Source: Tillandsia leiboldiana (lineage: Eukaryota > Streptophyta > Magnoliopsida > Poales > Bromeliaceae). Taken from it: DNA of 64,000 nt. Shown piece after piece: positions 1 to 10,876 of this stretch (positions are counted from its first letter, which is position 1; the number at the start of each line of letters is the position of its first letter). Both the position numbers and the translations under genes were made by a program. The notes under the pieces were generated by a model. It worked only from the letters and a program-made list of their open reading frames with translations, was not told the origin of the DNA and made no database searches. The stretch covers positions 1,943,393 through 2,007,392 of the forward strand of contig CM055077.1 of NCBI GenBank assembly GCA_029204045.2, read 5' to 3'.

Positions 1-645
1 AGGTAGAGGCATAGTAGCTGTAGAGTTTACTTTTCCAGCTTTCCTTACAGCATTGCTTTTGTTACTTTATGCCTCTAGTGGACTTAGTGGGCAGACCGTC
101 GGGCTTGTTGGCGGCACCCACTGAGAACTACTTGGGACGTAGTTCTCACACCCGTCGTGGTGTCTTTTCCCACAGGAACTTCTACTCTGGTTCCTGTTGT
201 TCCTGTTGCTGATCCTTCTGACCGAGCGAGGGAGTCGCGAGCTAGTTTCCTACCCGTCGTTGGAGTGTAGCGGTACCCCTTCTGAGGAGAGCTTCAGTAG
301 ATTAGTTATTTTATTTTCCTTCTTTGAGAGACTGTTGTAGTGAGGATTGTTCTGTATTGAGAGCCTGTACACTGATGTATTTATTGGAGATACCTCCCGG
401 TTGAGTTCTGAGTTGTATATGAGGATATTGTATGATTATCTTTTTGGGAGACGGACATTGTTGTATTATTTCCAGTTGTACAGTGATTGATTTAGTTATA
501 CAGCAGACTTTTTATTTTTTTTGCTCTGATATCTGTTTAGCTGTAGTACTTTTCTTGCAGGTAGGACGCTTCGCCTATGCTGGTTTGGCATAGGTGGCGG
601 ATCTGTTGGCGAGCCGGGTCGCAGTTTCGACCCCGGGGCGTGACA
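1..645 (+). mobile_element. 3' part of an LTR, cut by the window edge
   Basis: This stretch ends at 645 with the terminus CCCCGGGGCGTGACA. The complete retrotransposon at 41509-52214 has the same terminus when read in its own sense. The sequence is GC-richer than what follows and changes abruptly to AT-rich DNA after 645. The TG start and any internal domain lie outside the window, so a solo LTR, a 3' LTR and a fragment cannot be told apart. Apart from the terminus I see no clear similarity to the other LTR, so this is probably a different family. Confidence 0.55.
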
Positions 646-879
646 ATTTGTTGATGACTTATCTGAAATACAGTATACTAAGAGATTTCGACTTACGTAA
701 TATATCTAATCTAAATCAGTTTCGCTATTTAATCATTTATTATTATATATAATTAAAATTTATGATATTGTATTATTTAAATTAATTGCATGTTTAATGA
801 AGCTACCTCATCTAATGAAGGGAGCAAATGAAGAATTACTGGCTATGCTTCATGTAGTTTACCTTTTTTATCTTTGTTA

Positions 880-1080
880 ATTATGCCTAACTATTTCTAA
901 GTCTATTTCTTAGTTGGACTATTTTAAATTTGGTGTAATATATTATACCTAACTATTTCTAAGTTCGATATGTAATATATTATGTCTAACTATTTCTAAG
1001 TCTATTTCTTAGTTAGCATATTTTAAATTTGATGTAATATATTATGCCTAATTATTTTTAAAATGAATTATTCTTAATTT
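880..1080. repeat. Short AT-rich tandem repeats
   Basis: The phrases 'cctaactatttctaag', 'tctatttcttagtt' and 'ttgatgtaatatattatg' recur three to four times with a spacing near 60-110 bases. No coding potential is seen. The repeats lie at the left side of the Helitron-like region. Confidence 0.6.
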
Positions 1081-1140
1081 AGCATCCACATACTGCTTCT
1101 TTTTTTTTGTTCTCATTTAGTTTATGCATAATTATTTTTA

Positions 1141-1425
1141 AGTTGGACTACCGCGCGGGTCCTCCGCCGTTCCCTCGCCGCAGCTCGACGGAGGTTGAGG
1201 CCGGTGGAGAGGCGGTGCCTGCTGCGGTTGATGAACGTGGGCCACGCGACCTTCCTCCTCCGCCGAGCGCCGCGACCTTCGTCCGCGGCGGCTGCTCCGC
1301 CGGTCCCTCGCCGGAGCTCGACGGAGGTGGAGCCGGAGGCGGGAAGGAGGACCCGTTGAGCCCGGTTAGTGATTTGGGATTTGACTCTTTTTCTGTTCTG
1401 CTTTTCATAATTGGAAGTTTATAAG
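1141..1425. other. GC-rich island of possible captured gene sequence
   Basis: A sharply bounded GC-rich block sits in AT-rich DNA. It contains two imperfect copies of 'ccctcgccg(c/g)agctcgacggaggt', about 150 bases apart. It is open in both orientations, but the translations are low-complexity Pro/Gly/Ala/Ser/Arg with no recognisable domain. It may be a captured promoter, UTR or exon piece carried by the surrounding Helitron-like DNA. I do not call a gene. Confidence 0.35.
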
Positions 1426-1559
1426 TACCCACTTTCACCGATGTCAAAGAACTAACAATCATAGATTGATCATACTTATATTCAACAATATCAAAAATTG
1501 AACCATAATAGAAGTTTGAACAGTTCTACTTTTTATTTTAAATTTGTTGTTAATTCTAA

Positions 1560-2395
1560 ATATGTTTTCTGCTTCTGTGTTTCGTTCGTCGTATTGTGTT
1601 TGCTGTCTGGTTGCCTCATCCGTTCTGTTGGTACGCTCTCTGTCTCTCTCTTTTGTGTTCTTCCGCGAATATTTTATCTTTAAATTTTTCACTAATTCTA
1701 TAAATGTTGTTTGTTTTCCGGTTCTTATTTGATGGCGGCGGCGTCGGGAGCGGCGCTGTGGCTGGAGGTAGCTGCTCGGATGTTGCTGTTAGTTTAAATT
1801 TGAAATTAATTCAGGTTGTGTTTTGCATGCGTTTTGTCCGTTCGCGCGTTGGTATTTTGTCGGTGATTCGGTTCTCTTCGCGGTTGATTTGCTGGGATGT
1901 TCCTGTCGGTATGCCTTCTCTTTCTGTCATTCCTCCCCTGCTCGGATATTCCTGCTGGGATGTTCCTGTTAGTTTACTGTCTTTCTCTTTTGTGTCCTTC
2001 CGCGAAAATTTTATCTTTAAATTTTTCACTAATTCTAAAAATATTCTGTTTTCCCGGTTCTTATTTGGTGGCGGCGGCGTCGGCAGTGGCGCTGTGTTAG
2101 CGCGGAAGAGGAAATATTATATAACGTAAACATCATTCTTCGGATGTTGCTGCTGGGATGTTGCTGTTAGTTTAAATTTGAAATGAATTCGGGTTGTGTT
2201 TTGCATGCGATTTGTCCGTCAGCGCGTTGGTATTTTGTTGGTGATTCGGTTCTCTTCGCCGTTGATCTGCTGGGATGTTCCTGCCGGTATACATTCTCTT
2301 TCTCTCTGCTGGGATGTTCCATTCTCTCTCTCATTCCTCCCCTGCTCGGATATTCCTGCTGGGATGTTCCTGTTAGTTTAAACTTGAAATTAATT
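1560..2395. repeat. Imperfect tandem duplication, period about 340-370 bp
   Basis: The stretch 1652-1760 (from 'ttccgcgaatattttatc' to 'ggcggcggcgtcgg') recurs at 1990-2096. The stretch 1779-1919, starting 'gatgttgctgttagttt', recurs at 2150-2300. A short phrase, 'ctgctgggatgttcctg', occurs many more times. Reading frames through it are hydrophobic low-complexity and are not convincing genes. Confidence 0.75.
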
Positions 2396-3966
2396 ATAAA
2401 GAATTGGAATTTATACTTTAGTTTATTTTAATTATATTATATAATTCAAAGTGCATTTGAGCTTGAAAATAGTTGCTAAAATTCAATTTTTTGTTTCACT
2501 TCCAAAATAGTTTAACAAAATTTGGAATTTATTTGAGTGTAAGTTTATAAATAGTTTCTCAAATTTAAATTTGAAATTATGTTTTAAGATAGTACTTAAA
2601 CTTTTTCGTTACTTACAAATATTTTTGTTCTTCTCTGCTCGGATGTTCCTGCTGGCATATTCTATTTGTAATTGTTAATTTCCCACTAATTGTAAATTTT
2701 TTTTTACTGTTTTCCTCTCAATTAAATTCTGATTGTGTTCGTTGTCTCGGATCAATGGGTTTTCACGCGCAAGTTGCCTGTCCGCCTGTTGGGATTCTCT
2801 GTCTTTCTCCTCCTCCCTCCGACGGTTCTTTTTTGCTTCTCTCTATCTTATCTTTCGTTTTTTTTTATTATTTAATTAGTTTTATTTGGTGCAGTAATTT
2901 AAATTTTACGATTTCTTAATATTATTTGTACACTAATTTTATATTTAGGATAGGATATATATATTAATAGTTGAGAAGTTTAATTTTTTACATTTAATAC
3001 AACTTTATACTTAAAATTTCCCACACAATTGCAACACGTCATATATTTGTTTATTCTTCAGGGTCCATATGGATTCTTTTTTTGGTCCAAAGGAATCACC
3101 AAATATATATTTCTATAGATTTGTATAAAATATAATCAGTACAGATATTAAAATAAAAATATAAAAATATGAGATCTATACTTTAGTACAAATTTGAACA
3201 TAAAAATATAAAAAAATGATATATAATTTTAGTTAATTAAATATATAATTTGTATTATTTTAAACCACACAATTTGTAATATAATTTTAGTTAATTAAAT
3301 AAAAGATATTTTAGTATAGATTTTAAAATAACTCACTTAATTTAAAATATTAAAATATAGATATGTGATTTGTATTATTTTCATATATTTTAGTATACAT
3401 TTTCAGATAAAAATATAAAAATATCCTATATAATTTTAGTAGTACAGATTTGAACATAATAAAAATATAAAAATATGATATATAATTTTAGTTAAATATA
3501 TAATTTGTATAATTTTAAATCACATTATTTGTAATATAATTTAAGTTAATTAAATAAAATATATTTTAGTACAGATTTTAAAATAAAAAAATTTAATATA
3601 TATAATTTTAGTTAATATAATAAGATCAGATTTTGGAGATATAATATTTAAATATATATATAAGTTTGATTTCAGTCATATCCTTTTTGTATAAAATATG
3701 ATCAGTAATATTAAAATATTAAAATATAAATATGTCATTTGTATTATTTTCATATATTTTAGTACACATTTTCAGATAAAAATATAAAAATGTCGTATAT
3801 AATTTTAGTTAAATATATAATTTAAAATGAATAAATATTTAAATATAATATATAAACATATGATTATGTAATTTGTTTTTTAGATTATGTAATTTGTTTT
3901 TTAGATTTTGTCTTTTCTTTTCCTGTGTGTATGCTGATTACCTCTTTTCTTCTTCCCAAGATTAAT

Positions 3967-4085
3967 ATAAGATATAATATATAAGATATATATATTTTGT
4001 ATTTAGATATATTAATATATAAATATATGGTTTGAGAATACGTAGCTCTTTTCCAAAATTCACAAGATTTTCTAACTACTAATTC

Positions 4086-4177
<92 letters not shown>

Positions 4178-4513
4178 TTACATTTATTACATATAATATT
4201 ATTCAAAAGATTTTGGACAAATTCTCACAATTTAAAATGAATAAATGTTCCAATCATGAGAGATTTGGTATTATAGGTTCTCTATTTCCAAGATATCTAT
4301 AAATATAATAATTGAATATTTAATTTCATTTCATAGATTTTGTAAGATATTTATAAATATAATAGTTGAATATTTAATTTCATTTCATAGATTTTTAAGA
4401 TATAATATATAAGATATATATATTTTGTATTTAGATATATTAATATATAAATATATGGTTTAAGAATACGTAGCTCTTTTCCAAAATTCACAAGATTTTC
4501 TAACTACTAATTC

Positions 4514-4598
<85 letters not shown>

Positions 4599-4810
4599 CA
4601 TTTATTACATATAATGTTATTCAAAAGATTTTGAACAAATTCTCACAATTTAAAATGAATAAATGTTCCAATCATGAGAGATTTGGTATTATAGGTTCTC
4701 TATTTCCAAGATATCTATAAATATAATAGTTGAATATTTAATTTCATTTCATAGATTTTGTAAGATATCTATAAATATAATAGTTGAATATTTAATTTCA
4801 TTTCATAGAT
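3967..4810. repeat. Tandem duplication of a 430-bp AT-rich unit
   Basis: Unit 1 (about 3967-4397) and unit 2 (about 4398-4810) share the same order: 'agatataatatataag', 'gaatacgtagctcttttcc', a long (TA)n tract, 'ttacatttattacatataat', 'ttcaaaagattttg'. The (TA)n tracts at 4090-4145 and 4518-4596 differ in length. Unit 1 also has a (TTTA)n stretch. The 'agatatctataaatataatagttgaat' part is itself repeated. Confidence 0.85.
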
Positions 4811-5390
4811 TGTTACAAATGAAATCATAAATGTTCTATTTTTTTTGTGCCTGTAATTTATTGTCCAGATATATATATATATATCTTTAAATATAATATA
4901 AAATTCAATATTTAATTTAATTTGATTCATATAAATGTTTTCTTCAATGTTTATGAAAAATTAAAGAACATGACATGAAGAACATGACGCGGCAGTGGAG
5001 AATGCCCTGCTGACGTGCGTGCGGTGCTGCGAGTCGTCTAATATTATTATATAATATATAATGTTTAATGTTTAATACTTCGTTACTAAATATTTAATAT
5101 CTAATACTTAATTAGATTGTAGTTTCCGCAGCGAAGCGCGGGTATTATACTAGTTAGAGATAAGAATGGCTACCTCCCCAAAGTTTTCTGCTAAGGATCT
5201 CTATCTTAATTAAACTTCGCGAGAACAAAATTTTGGCTTTACTCATCATGTGATACATACATACATACATCATGTGATACATATATTTTATTTTTATTTT
5301 TAATGTTACATGTGATGACATATTTAGATTGTTTGTACATGTCCTGAAAATTTGACAGTGTCTAAGCAGGCCCGCTCGTATTTTTCTGAT

Positions 5391-5565
5391 GGGAGATGCT
5401 ACCTGTATATTCCGTAAGGGGTGTACATTCTACACCCCACTTCATTTTGGAGTGGGATTTTTTTTACTGATCACATCATGTGACCAGTGAAATTTACCCC
5501 ATCCCAGGATGGGGTGGGGTGTAGGATGTACACCCCTCACGAGGTGTACACTTAGATTTACCCTT
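5391..5565. mobile_element. Fold-back MITE, family A (TGTACACCCC type)
   Basis: The ends are inverted: 'gatgctacctgta' with 'aggggtgtaca' on the left answers 'gaggtgtacacttag' on the right. The inside pairs as well, including 'tcacatcatgtga'. Related copies lie at 9881-10050 and 26891-27062. No coding capacity. Confidence 0.7.
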
Positions 5566-5584
5566 TTCTGATAGGTATGATTTT

Positions 5585-6690
5585 TTGTTTTTTTTTAATA
5601 TATTTTTTTAAAAATAGTATACTATTCAATTTATTTATTTTAAAATAAATTTAGCTGAAAATATAAAATAACAAGACTTCGAATTCGGAACGGATGATTT
5701 GGTAGGTATGAAATTATTTTCATGCTACTTTCATCTCATCATTTTCGACGAGTTGGAATTTATTGATTAAATGATTCACACTTATTACATGTGTGTATAT
5801 ATGTATGATCACAAACACTCCAAATTTCTTAGTTATATATGTATGATCACAAACACTCCAAATTTTTTTAAAATATATTTTTTAAAAAATAATATACTAT
5901 CCAATTTATTTATGTTGAAATAAATTTAGCTGAAAATATAAAATGACTAGACTTCGAATTCGGGACAGATGATATGATAGGTATGAAATTATTTTCATGC
6001 TACTTTCATCTCATCATTTTCAACGAGTTGGAATTTATTGATTAAATGATTCACACTTATTACATGTGTGTATATATGTATGATCACAAACACTCCAAAT
6101 TTCTTAGTTGTATATGTATGATCACAAACACTCCAAATTTTTTTAAAATATATTTTTTAAAAAATAATATACTATCCAATTTATTTATTTTGAAATAAAT
6201 TTAGCTGAAAATATAAAATGACTAGATTTCGAATTCGGAACAGATGATCTGATAGGTATGAAATTATTTTCATGCTACTTTCATCTCATCATTTTCAACG
6301 AGTTGGAATTTATTGATTAAATGATTCACACTTATTATATGTGTGTATATATGTATGATCACAGACACTCCAAATTTCTTGGTTATATATGTATGATCAC
6401 AAATACTCCAAATTTCTTGATTTGAAAAAAATATAAAAAATAATCAGATAATAGGATGTGAGTTGGAATTTACTTATTAAATGATTCACACTTTTTTTTC
6501 TTTCTTTTTTTTGAGAGAAAGGTAGCATGCTACCCGCTTTGTTTATTTTTAAAATAAACTTAGCTAGAAATATAAAGCAACTAGATTCGAACTCGGGTCT
6601 CAGATATCAACCACCAAAATCTTTACCATTTGCACTAGGGTATTACATGTATGTATATATGTATGGTCACAAACACTCCAAATTCCTTGG
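5585..6690. repeat. Tandem array of about 275-bp units, three good and one diverged copy
   Basis: The phrase 'ttcgaattcgg' marks the units at about 5681, 5955 and 6231, spaced 274 and 276 bases. Each unit also carries 'ttcatgctactttcatctc' and 'tgatcacaaacactccaaat'. A fourth unit (6421-6690) keeps the flanking phrases but contains a fuller copy of a tRNA-derived SINE. The left part of every unit resembles that SINE, so the array probably grew from a SINE-containing segment. Confidence 0.85.
6490..6640 (-). mobile_element. tRNA-derived SINE
   Basis: Read on the minus strand it begins near CCTAGTGCAAATGG, which resembles an RNA polymerase III box A. It then has GAGTTCGAATCTAG, which resembles box B (GGTTCGANNCC), followed by a non-tRNA body with TAGCATGCTACC and an A-rich tail seen as the T-rich run at 6490-6511. 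Diverged relatives lie at about 14002-14166, 34201-34355 and 56056-56155 (minus) and 55632-55715 (plus). Confidence 0.6.
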
Positions 6691-6699
6691 TTTAAAAAT

Positions 6700-7990
6700 A
6701 ATAATAATAAAATCAGATAATAGGATGTGTGTTTAACTTTTATTTATCCATTCAGAATAATATAATTTTACTATACAATTAATGATTAATTATATTATAA
6801 AATCGTCGGCTACAAGTTTAAAATTTTAAATATTAACTATCAAATTAATCCGTTCAACTATAATTATTATATAAAGAAAAGATAGGCTAAATATAATAAT
6901 TATCATTTAAAATAAAATAAGCTTCAATTTATTCTTCTGTGTGGGTTTGTTTATTTTTATTTTATCATTTAATAGCTCAAAAAGTTATACTTAATTATTT
7001 TATAATTATATTTTTACTTTGCTCAAAATATTTATTATCAAATAGGATAATAAAATAATTTTTTTTAATTAAAATAAAATATAAGCTAAATCACAAAATA
7101 GTTATTAATATAATATTTTAAGCCATAGAATAATGAAGTAAAGTTTATCTATTAAAAAATTTATGAATTTATACAAAGATAATCATAATCACTAATATAA
7201 GTACATATGTTTTTCAAATTCTAAATTAATAGAAAATAATCGAATCATTTTGAGCCATAACTCTATACTAGCTACAGTACTTTTATGTACGGAAGCACGC
7301 ACTGTTAAAATAAGTTATTTAAAAATAAAAAAAAATTACTTTGACACCTTTTGTGGAATATGAACAAATTTATAACTGCTACCGTTATTACTTTCAAAAT
7401 TGCCAATAATTTCTTTTTTACTTTTGCACGTAGTCGTAGAATTTGGAGATCCAAACTAATAAATAGAGAGTAGGAATCGTCCACCTTTAATTGTGCGCAC
7501 AAATTTTATGAGTAGAATCATTAAGTCTGTAACATAAAAGAAAAAATAAAACAGAACAAAATATAATTAGAGATTGGATCCATGATAAATTAGAATTACG
7601 GGTGGCGAATTATATAAAAAGTAAGTTTTTCAAAACCTTTTATTTAAGCTACAGTTTGAAAACTCTTTTAGTGAATTTGTAGAGATTAATGCTCAAAATT
7701 TATAATGTATGAAACATAAATCTTAAGATGCCATTAAAGGCATTCAATAAACTAAACTTTTTAATTTTATTTGAAATTTATAGGCATTCGCCTAAATTAT
7801 GAGAAGTCAAATCATTAGATGTGCCATTAGAAAAAAAAAAAAAAAAAAAACCGCTCTCTAGATTTTTCTTATAAGTGCCCACTGAAAGATACTTTTATTT
7901 ATTTATTTATTATTTTTTTTTTAGAAAAAAGGAAAATTAATTAGATTTAAATTTTTTTACAGCTTCGTATGGTGAATCAGATGCATGTAA
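6700..7990. other. AT-rich intergenic DNA
   Basis: I see no gene or RNA here. It contains short poly(A) tracts (for example 7829-7849) and low-complexity A/T. Small open frames are chance. Confidence 0.6.
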
Positions 7991-7994
7991 TTAA

Positions 7995-8910
7995 TCTCTC
8001 CCATTTGATGCTAAGCATATCCGCAAGTGAGAACAATAATGATCCGAACAGAAATAATAATTGCACAACAGGTCGCAATGTACGTTGACGTGAATTCAAT
8101 TCGTGACATGATAAGATGTATCTTGTCGCGGATCTGCGTTGTGACTCGGTAAATTTTTTCAACTCTTCTCATTGTAACTTAAGAAACGTATGTTCGTGTT
8201 CAACTCGTTGGTAGCTCTAAGTAGTTAGTTTTATGTAACTCGTTGGTAGCTCTAACTAGTTAGTTTTATGTTCTAAGTAGTTAGTTTTATGTAACTCGTT
8301 GGTAGCTCTAACTAGTTAGTTTTATGTTTGTGGCAGCATCCGATGAGGAGCATGTCCACGAGTGAGCATAATAATACGCTGAGTTGATAAAACCAGTCCA
8401 AAAAAGGTGGGGCCCAACGAATATTAATTGCGCAACAAGATAAGGTGTACGTTGACGTGGATCCGCGTCGTGCCCCGGTGTTTGAACTCGCCCAATACTC
8501 CTCATCCCCACCTAACTTAATAACCCGACCAACTCATTCATGTTAAGCTTATTTATTAACGGTCTTAATTTAATATTTATGACTGTAAAATATGAAAAAA
8601 AAATAAACATTAATTTTTATTTAAAAAATAATAAAATTTTGAATTTGAGTCGGACCATATTATGGATATATTAAAGTTTTTTAAATTCAGACATAAATAT
8701 AAATATTGAATATAAAAATATAAAATTTATTATGTTGAAATTTAAGTTATTAAAAAATAAAAATTATCTCGTATTATTTAAGAGTGGAGCACATCCCCTA
8801 GTGAACATAATTATGAGACAAGTAGATAAAATCGATTCCAAAAAAAAGTGAGGCGTACGGGGAATTAATAATTGTAAGAGCGGACGCGGCGTGCGTTGCG
8901 CTCCACCTAA
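7995..8910. repeat. Three diverged copies of an about 150-bp unit plus a 35-bp tandem repeat
   Basis: The unit has phrases such as 'gagcat(g)tcc.c.agtgag', 'gataaaaccagtcca', 'attgcgcaacaag', 'gtacgttgacgtg' and 'gatccgcgt'. It occurs at about 7995-8160, 8335-8500 and, more diverged, 8775-8910. Between the first two, 8202-8327 holds a tandem repeat of 'taactcgttggtagctcta' with 'agttagttttatg'. The function is unknown. Confidence 0.6.
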
Positions 8911-9206
8911 CTCGAGAGCAGTCCCCACCCCTTGGGCCCGTCCACTGCCCTTCCGCCACGTCGACGGACTGCTTAGCTGTCGCTCGATTTTAGCGGCGCC
9001 TCGTCTCCGCGTGGGACCCACCCAACGAGAAATTGTGGCCTGCGTCTGCGTCCGGTGTAGGGTACTATATTCTTATGAGCATAAATTTTTTTATACTCAT
9101 AATTTTTTTATCTTTGGATGAATAAATGTGCGGTTAGGATAATAGTGATCTTCCTAGGATTTACTAGATTATTGGAGAAATAGTATAAATCCTAGAGACT
9201 ACTATA

Positions 9207-9420
9207 TAGTAGAGCTTATATATTTTTAAAAACACAAACCAATGTATACTTATGAATTTTTTACCATTAGATTTGTATTAGAATTTGTGCATTTGTAAAA
9301 TCAACTAAAGAGATAGAGAGAAAAAGTAAATAGCATAAATCTCAATACAAATTCAATGGTAAAAAATTTACAAGCATACATTGGCTTGTGTTTTTGAGAG
9401 TATATAAGCTCTACTATATA
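9207..9420. mobile_element. Fold-back MITE, family C
   Basis: The left end 'agagcttatatatttttaaa' is answered by the right end 'gagtatataagctct', with further pairing inside ('tgaattttttaccattag' against 'caatggtaaaaaatttaca'). The centre holds 'tcaactaaagagatagagag'. Related copies occur at about 9715-9880 and 54535-54765. Confidence 0.7.
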
Positions 9421-9432
9421 TATATATAGCTA

Positions 9433-9650
9433 AGCTGATATACTATTAATAGCATCAAGTCATTTATGCTATTAAATCTTTAATCCTTCGATGAAAAAAT
9501 ATATGGTTAGAATGATAGTAGGCCTTTAGGATTTAGTAGGTGGCTAAGAAAATAGTATGATTTAATGAGTGAAAATGTTCAAAGGAGTAGATCTAACGAT
9601 AGAAATCTTGATAGTATTAAATATTTGATACTATCAATAGTATAATAGCT

Positions 9651-9652
<2 letters not shown>
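9433..9652. mobile_element. Fold-back MITE, family B
   Basis: The left end 'gctgatatactattaatag' is inverted at the right end 'ctatcaatagtataatagc'. The interior includes 'gatgaaaaaatatatggtta' and 'agtagatctaacgat'. Similar elements, more or less degraded, lie at 52836-53038, about 52610-52808, about 28166-28345 and about 9066-9185. A (CT)n then (TA)n tract follows directly. Confidence 0.7.

Positions 9653-9716
<64 letters not shown>
9653..9716. repeat. Compound microsatellite (CT)n(AT)n
   Basis: A run of CT dinucleotides passes directly into AT dinucleotides between two MITE copies. Confidence 0.95.
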
Positions 9717-9721
<5 letters not shown>

Positions 9722-9880
9722 TGTTATATATTTTTAAAAGTACAATTCAATTTATGCTTTTGAATTTTTTATCATTAGATTTGTATTGGATTTGTAATAT
9801 TATAAAGTGTATTAAAGAGAGAAAAAAAAAATTAAAAATACAAATTTAATAATAAAATATTCACAAGTATAATATATATA
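9715..9880. mobile_element. Fold-back MITE, family C, second copy
   Basis: It has the same order of phrases as 9207-9420 ('tatatatttttaaaagtaca', 'tttatcattagatttgtatt', 'attaaagagagaaaaaa', 'aatttaataataaaat'). It is shorter and more diverged. Confidence 0.55.
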
Positions 9881-10049
9881 TATGCTACTTGTACACCCCA
9901 TTTGGAGGTGTACATCGCACACCCCACCCATCCAATGGGTGGGGTGTGGTGAGGGGTCACTTCACAATTTGTGAAGTGACCCCCCCCCCCACCCTTAGAT
10001 GGGTGGGTGTAAGATGTACACCCTCTTTGGGGGTGTACATGTAACGTTG

Positions 10050-10050
<1 letters not shown>
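9881..10050. mobile_element. Fold-back MITE, family A, with a strong hairpin
   Basis: The ends 'tgctacttgtacacccc' and 'gggggtgtacatgtaacg' are inverted. In the centre, 'ggggtcacttcacaa' faces 'tttgtgaagtgacccc', a near-perfect hairpin at about 9954-9986. (TA)n tracts flank it. No coding capacity. Confidence 0.75.
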
Positions 10051-10108
<58 letters not shown>

Positions 10109-10496
10109 ACACACACACACGACTTGATGCTCCTTCCTAAATATTTGCTAATTAATGTTTTTAAATAAAAAATTTAAGACAGGCGATATTGTGTTCATTT
10201 ATATATTTTTTAATAAAACATTTATATAAAATAGCATAGAAGAAAATAAATAAATTACTTATAATAATCGTTATATTTAAAGTGTTTGTTTACTATTAAA
10301 AAGTGTCTGGAGTGATAAGACTTGTTTATAAATATAATTTCTATTATCCACGAAGTTTATATATATACAAAAATAATAATAATAATAATGTATTCGAAAC
10401 TTACGTTGCTTATTACATAAAAAAAATCAACTGCAATTTGCAAAAAAAAAAAATCATTGAAAATGAGATTCATGAGATGTACTCATACAACCCGCG

Positions 10497-10775
10497 CAAG
10501 CAATAATGGCGTATAAAATTATAAATGCTTTGTGTATATCCTATTTGGGATGGGATATATATTTTATACCTTATTTTACTTATTTTAGAATGAGATGCAA
10601 GCAATAATTTTCTCTATTTAATGACGTATAAAATGATAAATATATTTTGTACTCACTTATTTTAGAATAAAATAAATTTTATTCGTTACTTCGAAATAAT
10701 AAGTGGATGAATATTTATTCTAGAATAGATATGATATAAGATATACATCTTAAATAAGATAAGTATTGCTTGTAT
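10497..10775. mobile_element. Probable fold-back element in the promoter of the DUF506 gene
   Basis: The left end 'gcaagcaataatggcg' and right end 'aagtattgcttgta' are inverted. Inside, 'cttattttagaat' and 'attctagaatag'-type phrases also pair loosely. A related sequence is seen at 33130-33300. It ends about 100 bases before the chosen start codon of the DUF506 gene, so it may form part of its promoter. Confidence 0.4.
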
Positions 10776-10876
10776 AAAATGGGCCTCAAAGTTGTACCAC
10801 GAAACAAGTGAGAGAGGGAAACGGAGGGGGGAACGGGGTCAGTGGAGGGTGGGTTTGGGAAGGGGGGGGGGAGGAG

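Larger units (their letters stand above)
646..5153 (+). mobile_element. Helitron-like region with a clear 3' terminus
   Basis: The right end has the layout of a plant Helitron 3' terminus. A short GC-rich hairpin (5126-5141, stem CCGC/GCGG with an inner GC/GC pair) is followed about 8 bases later by CTAG at 5150-5153, and then by a host T. The 5' boundary was not found; 646 is only the end of the preceding LTR and serves as an outer limit. The interior is a patchwork of tandem repeats, a GC-rich island and very AT-rich DNA. No Rep/helicase ORF is visible, so it would be non-autonomous. Confidence 0.5.

Noticed and set aside
1107..1424. A GC-rich frame of 105 residues
   Set aside because: Low-complexity on both strands; kept only as a GC-rich island.
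6595..6612. Possible tRNA gene from the TTCGAA box
   Set aside because: No cloverleaf could be drawn; the sequence fits a SINE with poly(A) tail and related copies.
5585..6690. CRISPR-like regular repeats
   Set aside because: Units are long, AT-rich and contiguous with no unique spacers; the DNA is a plant nuclear genome.
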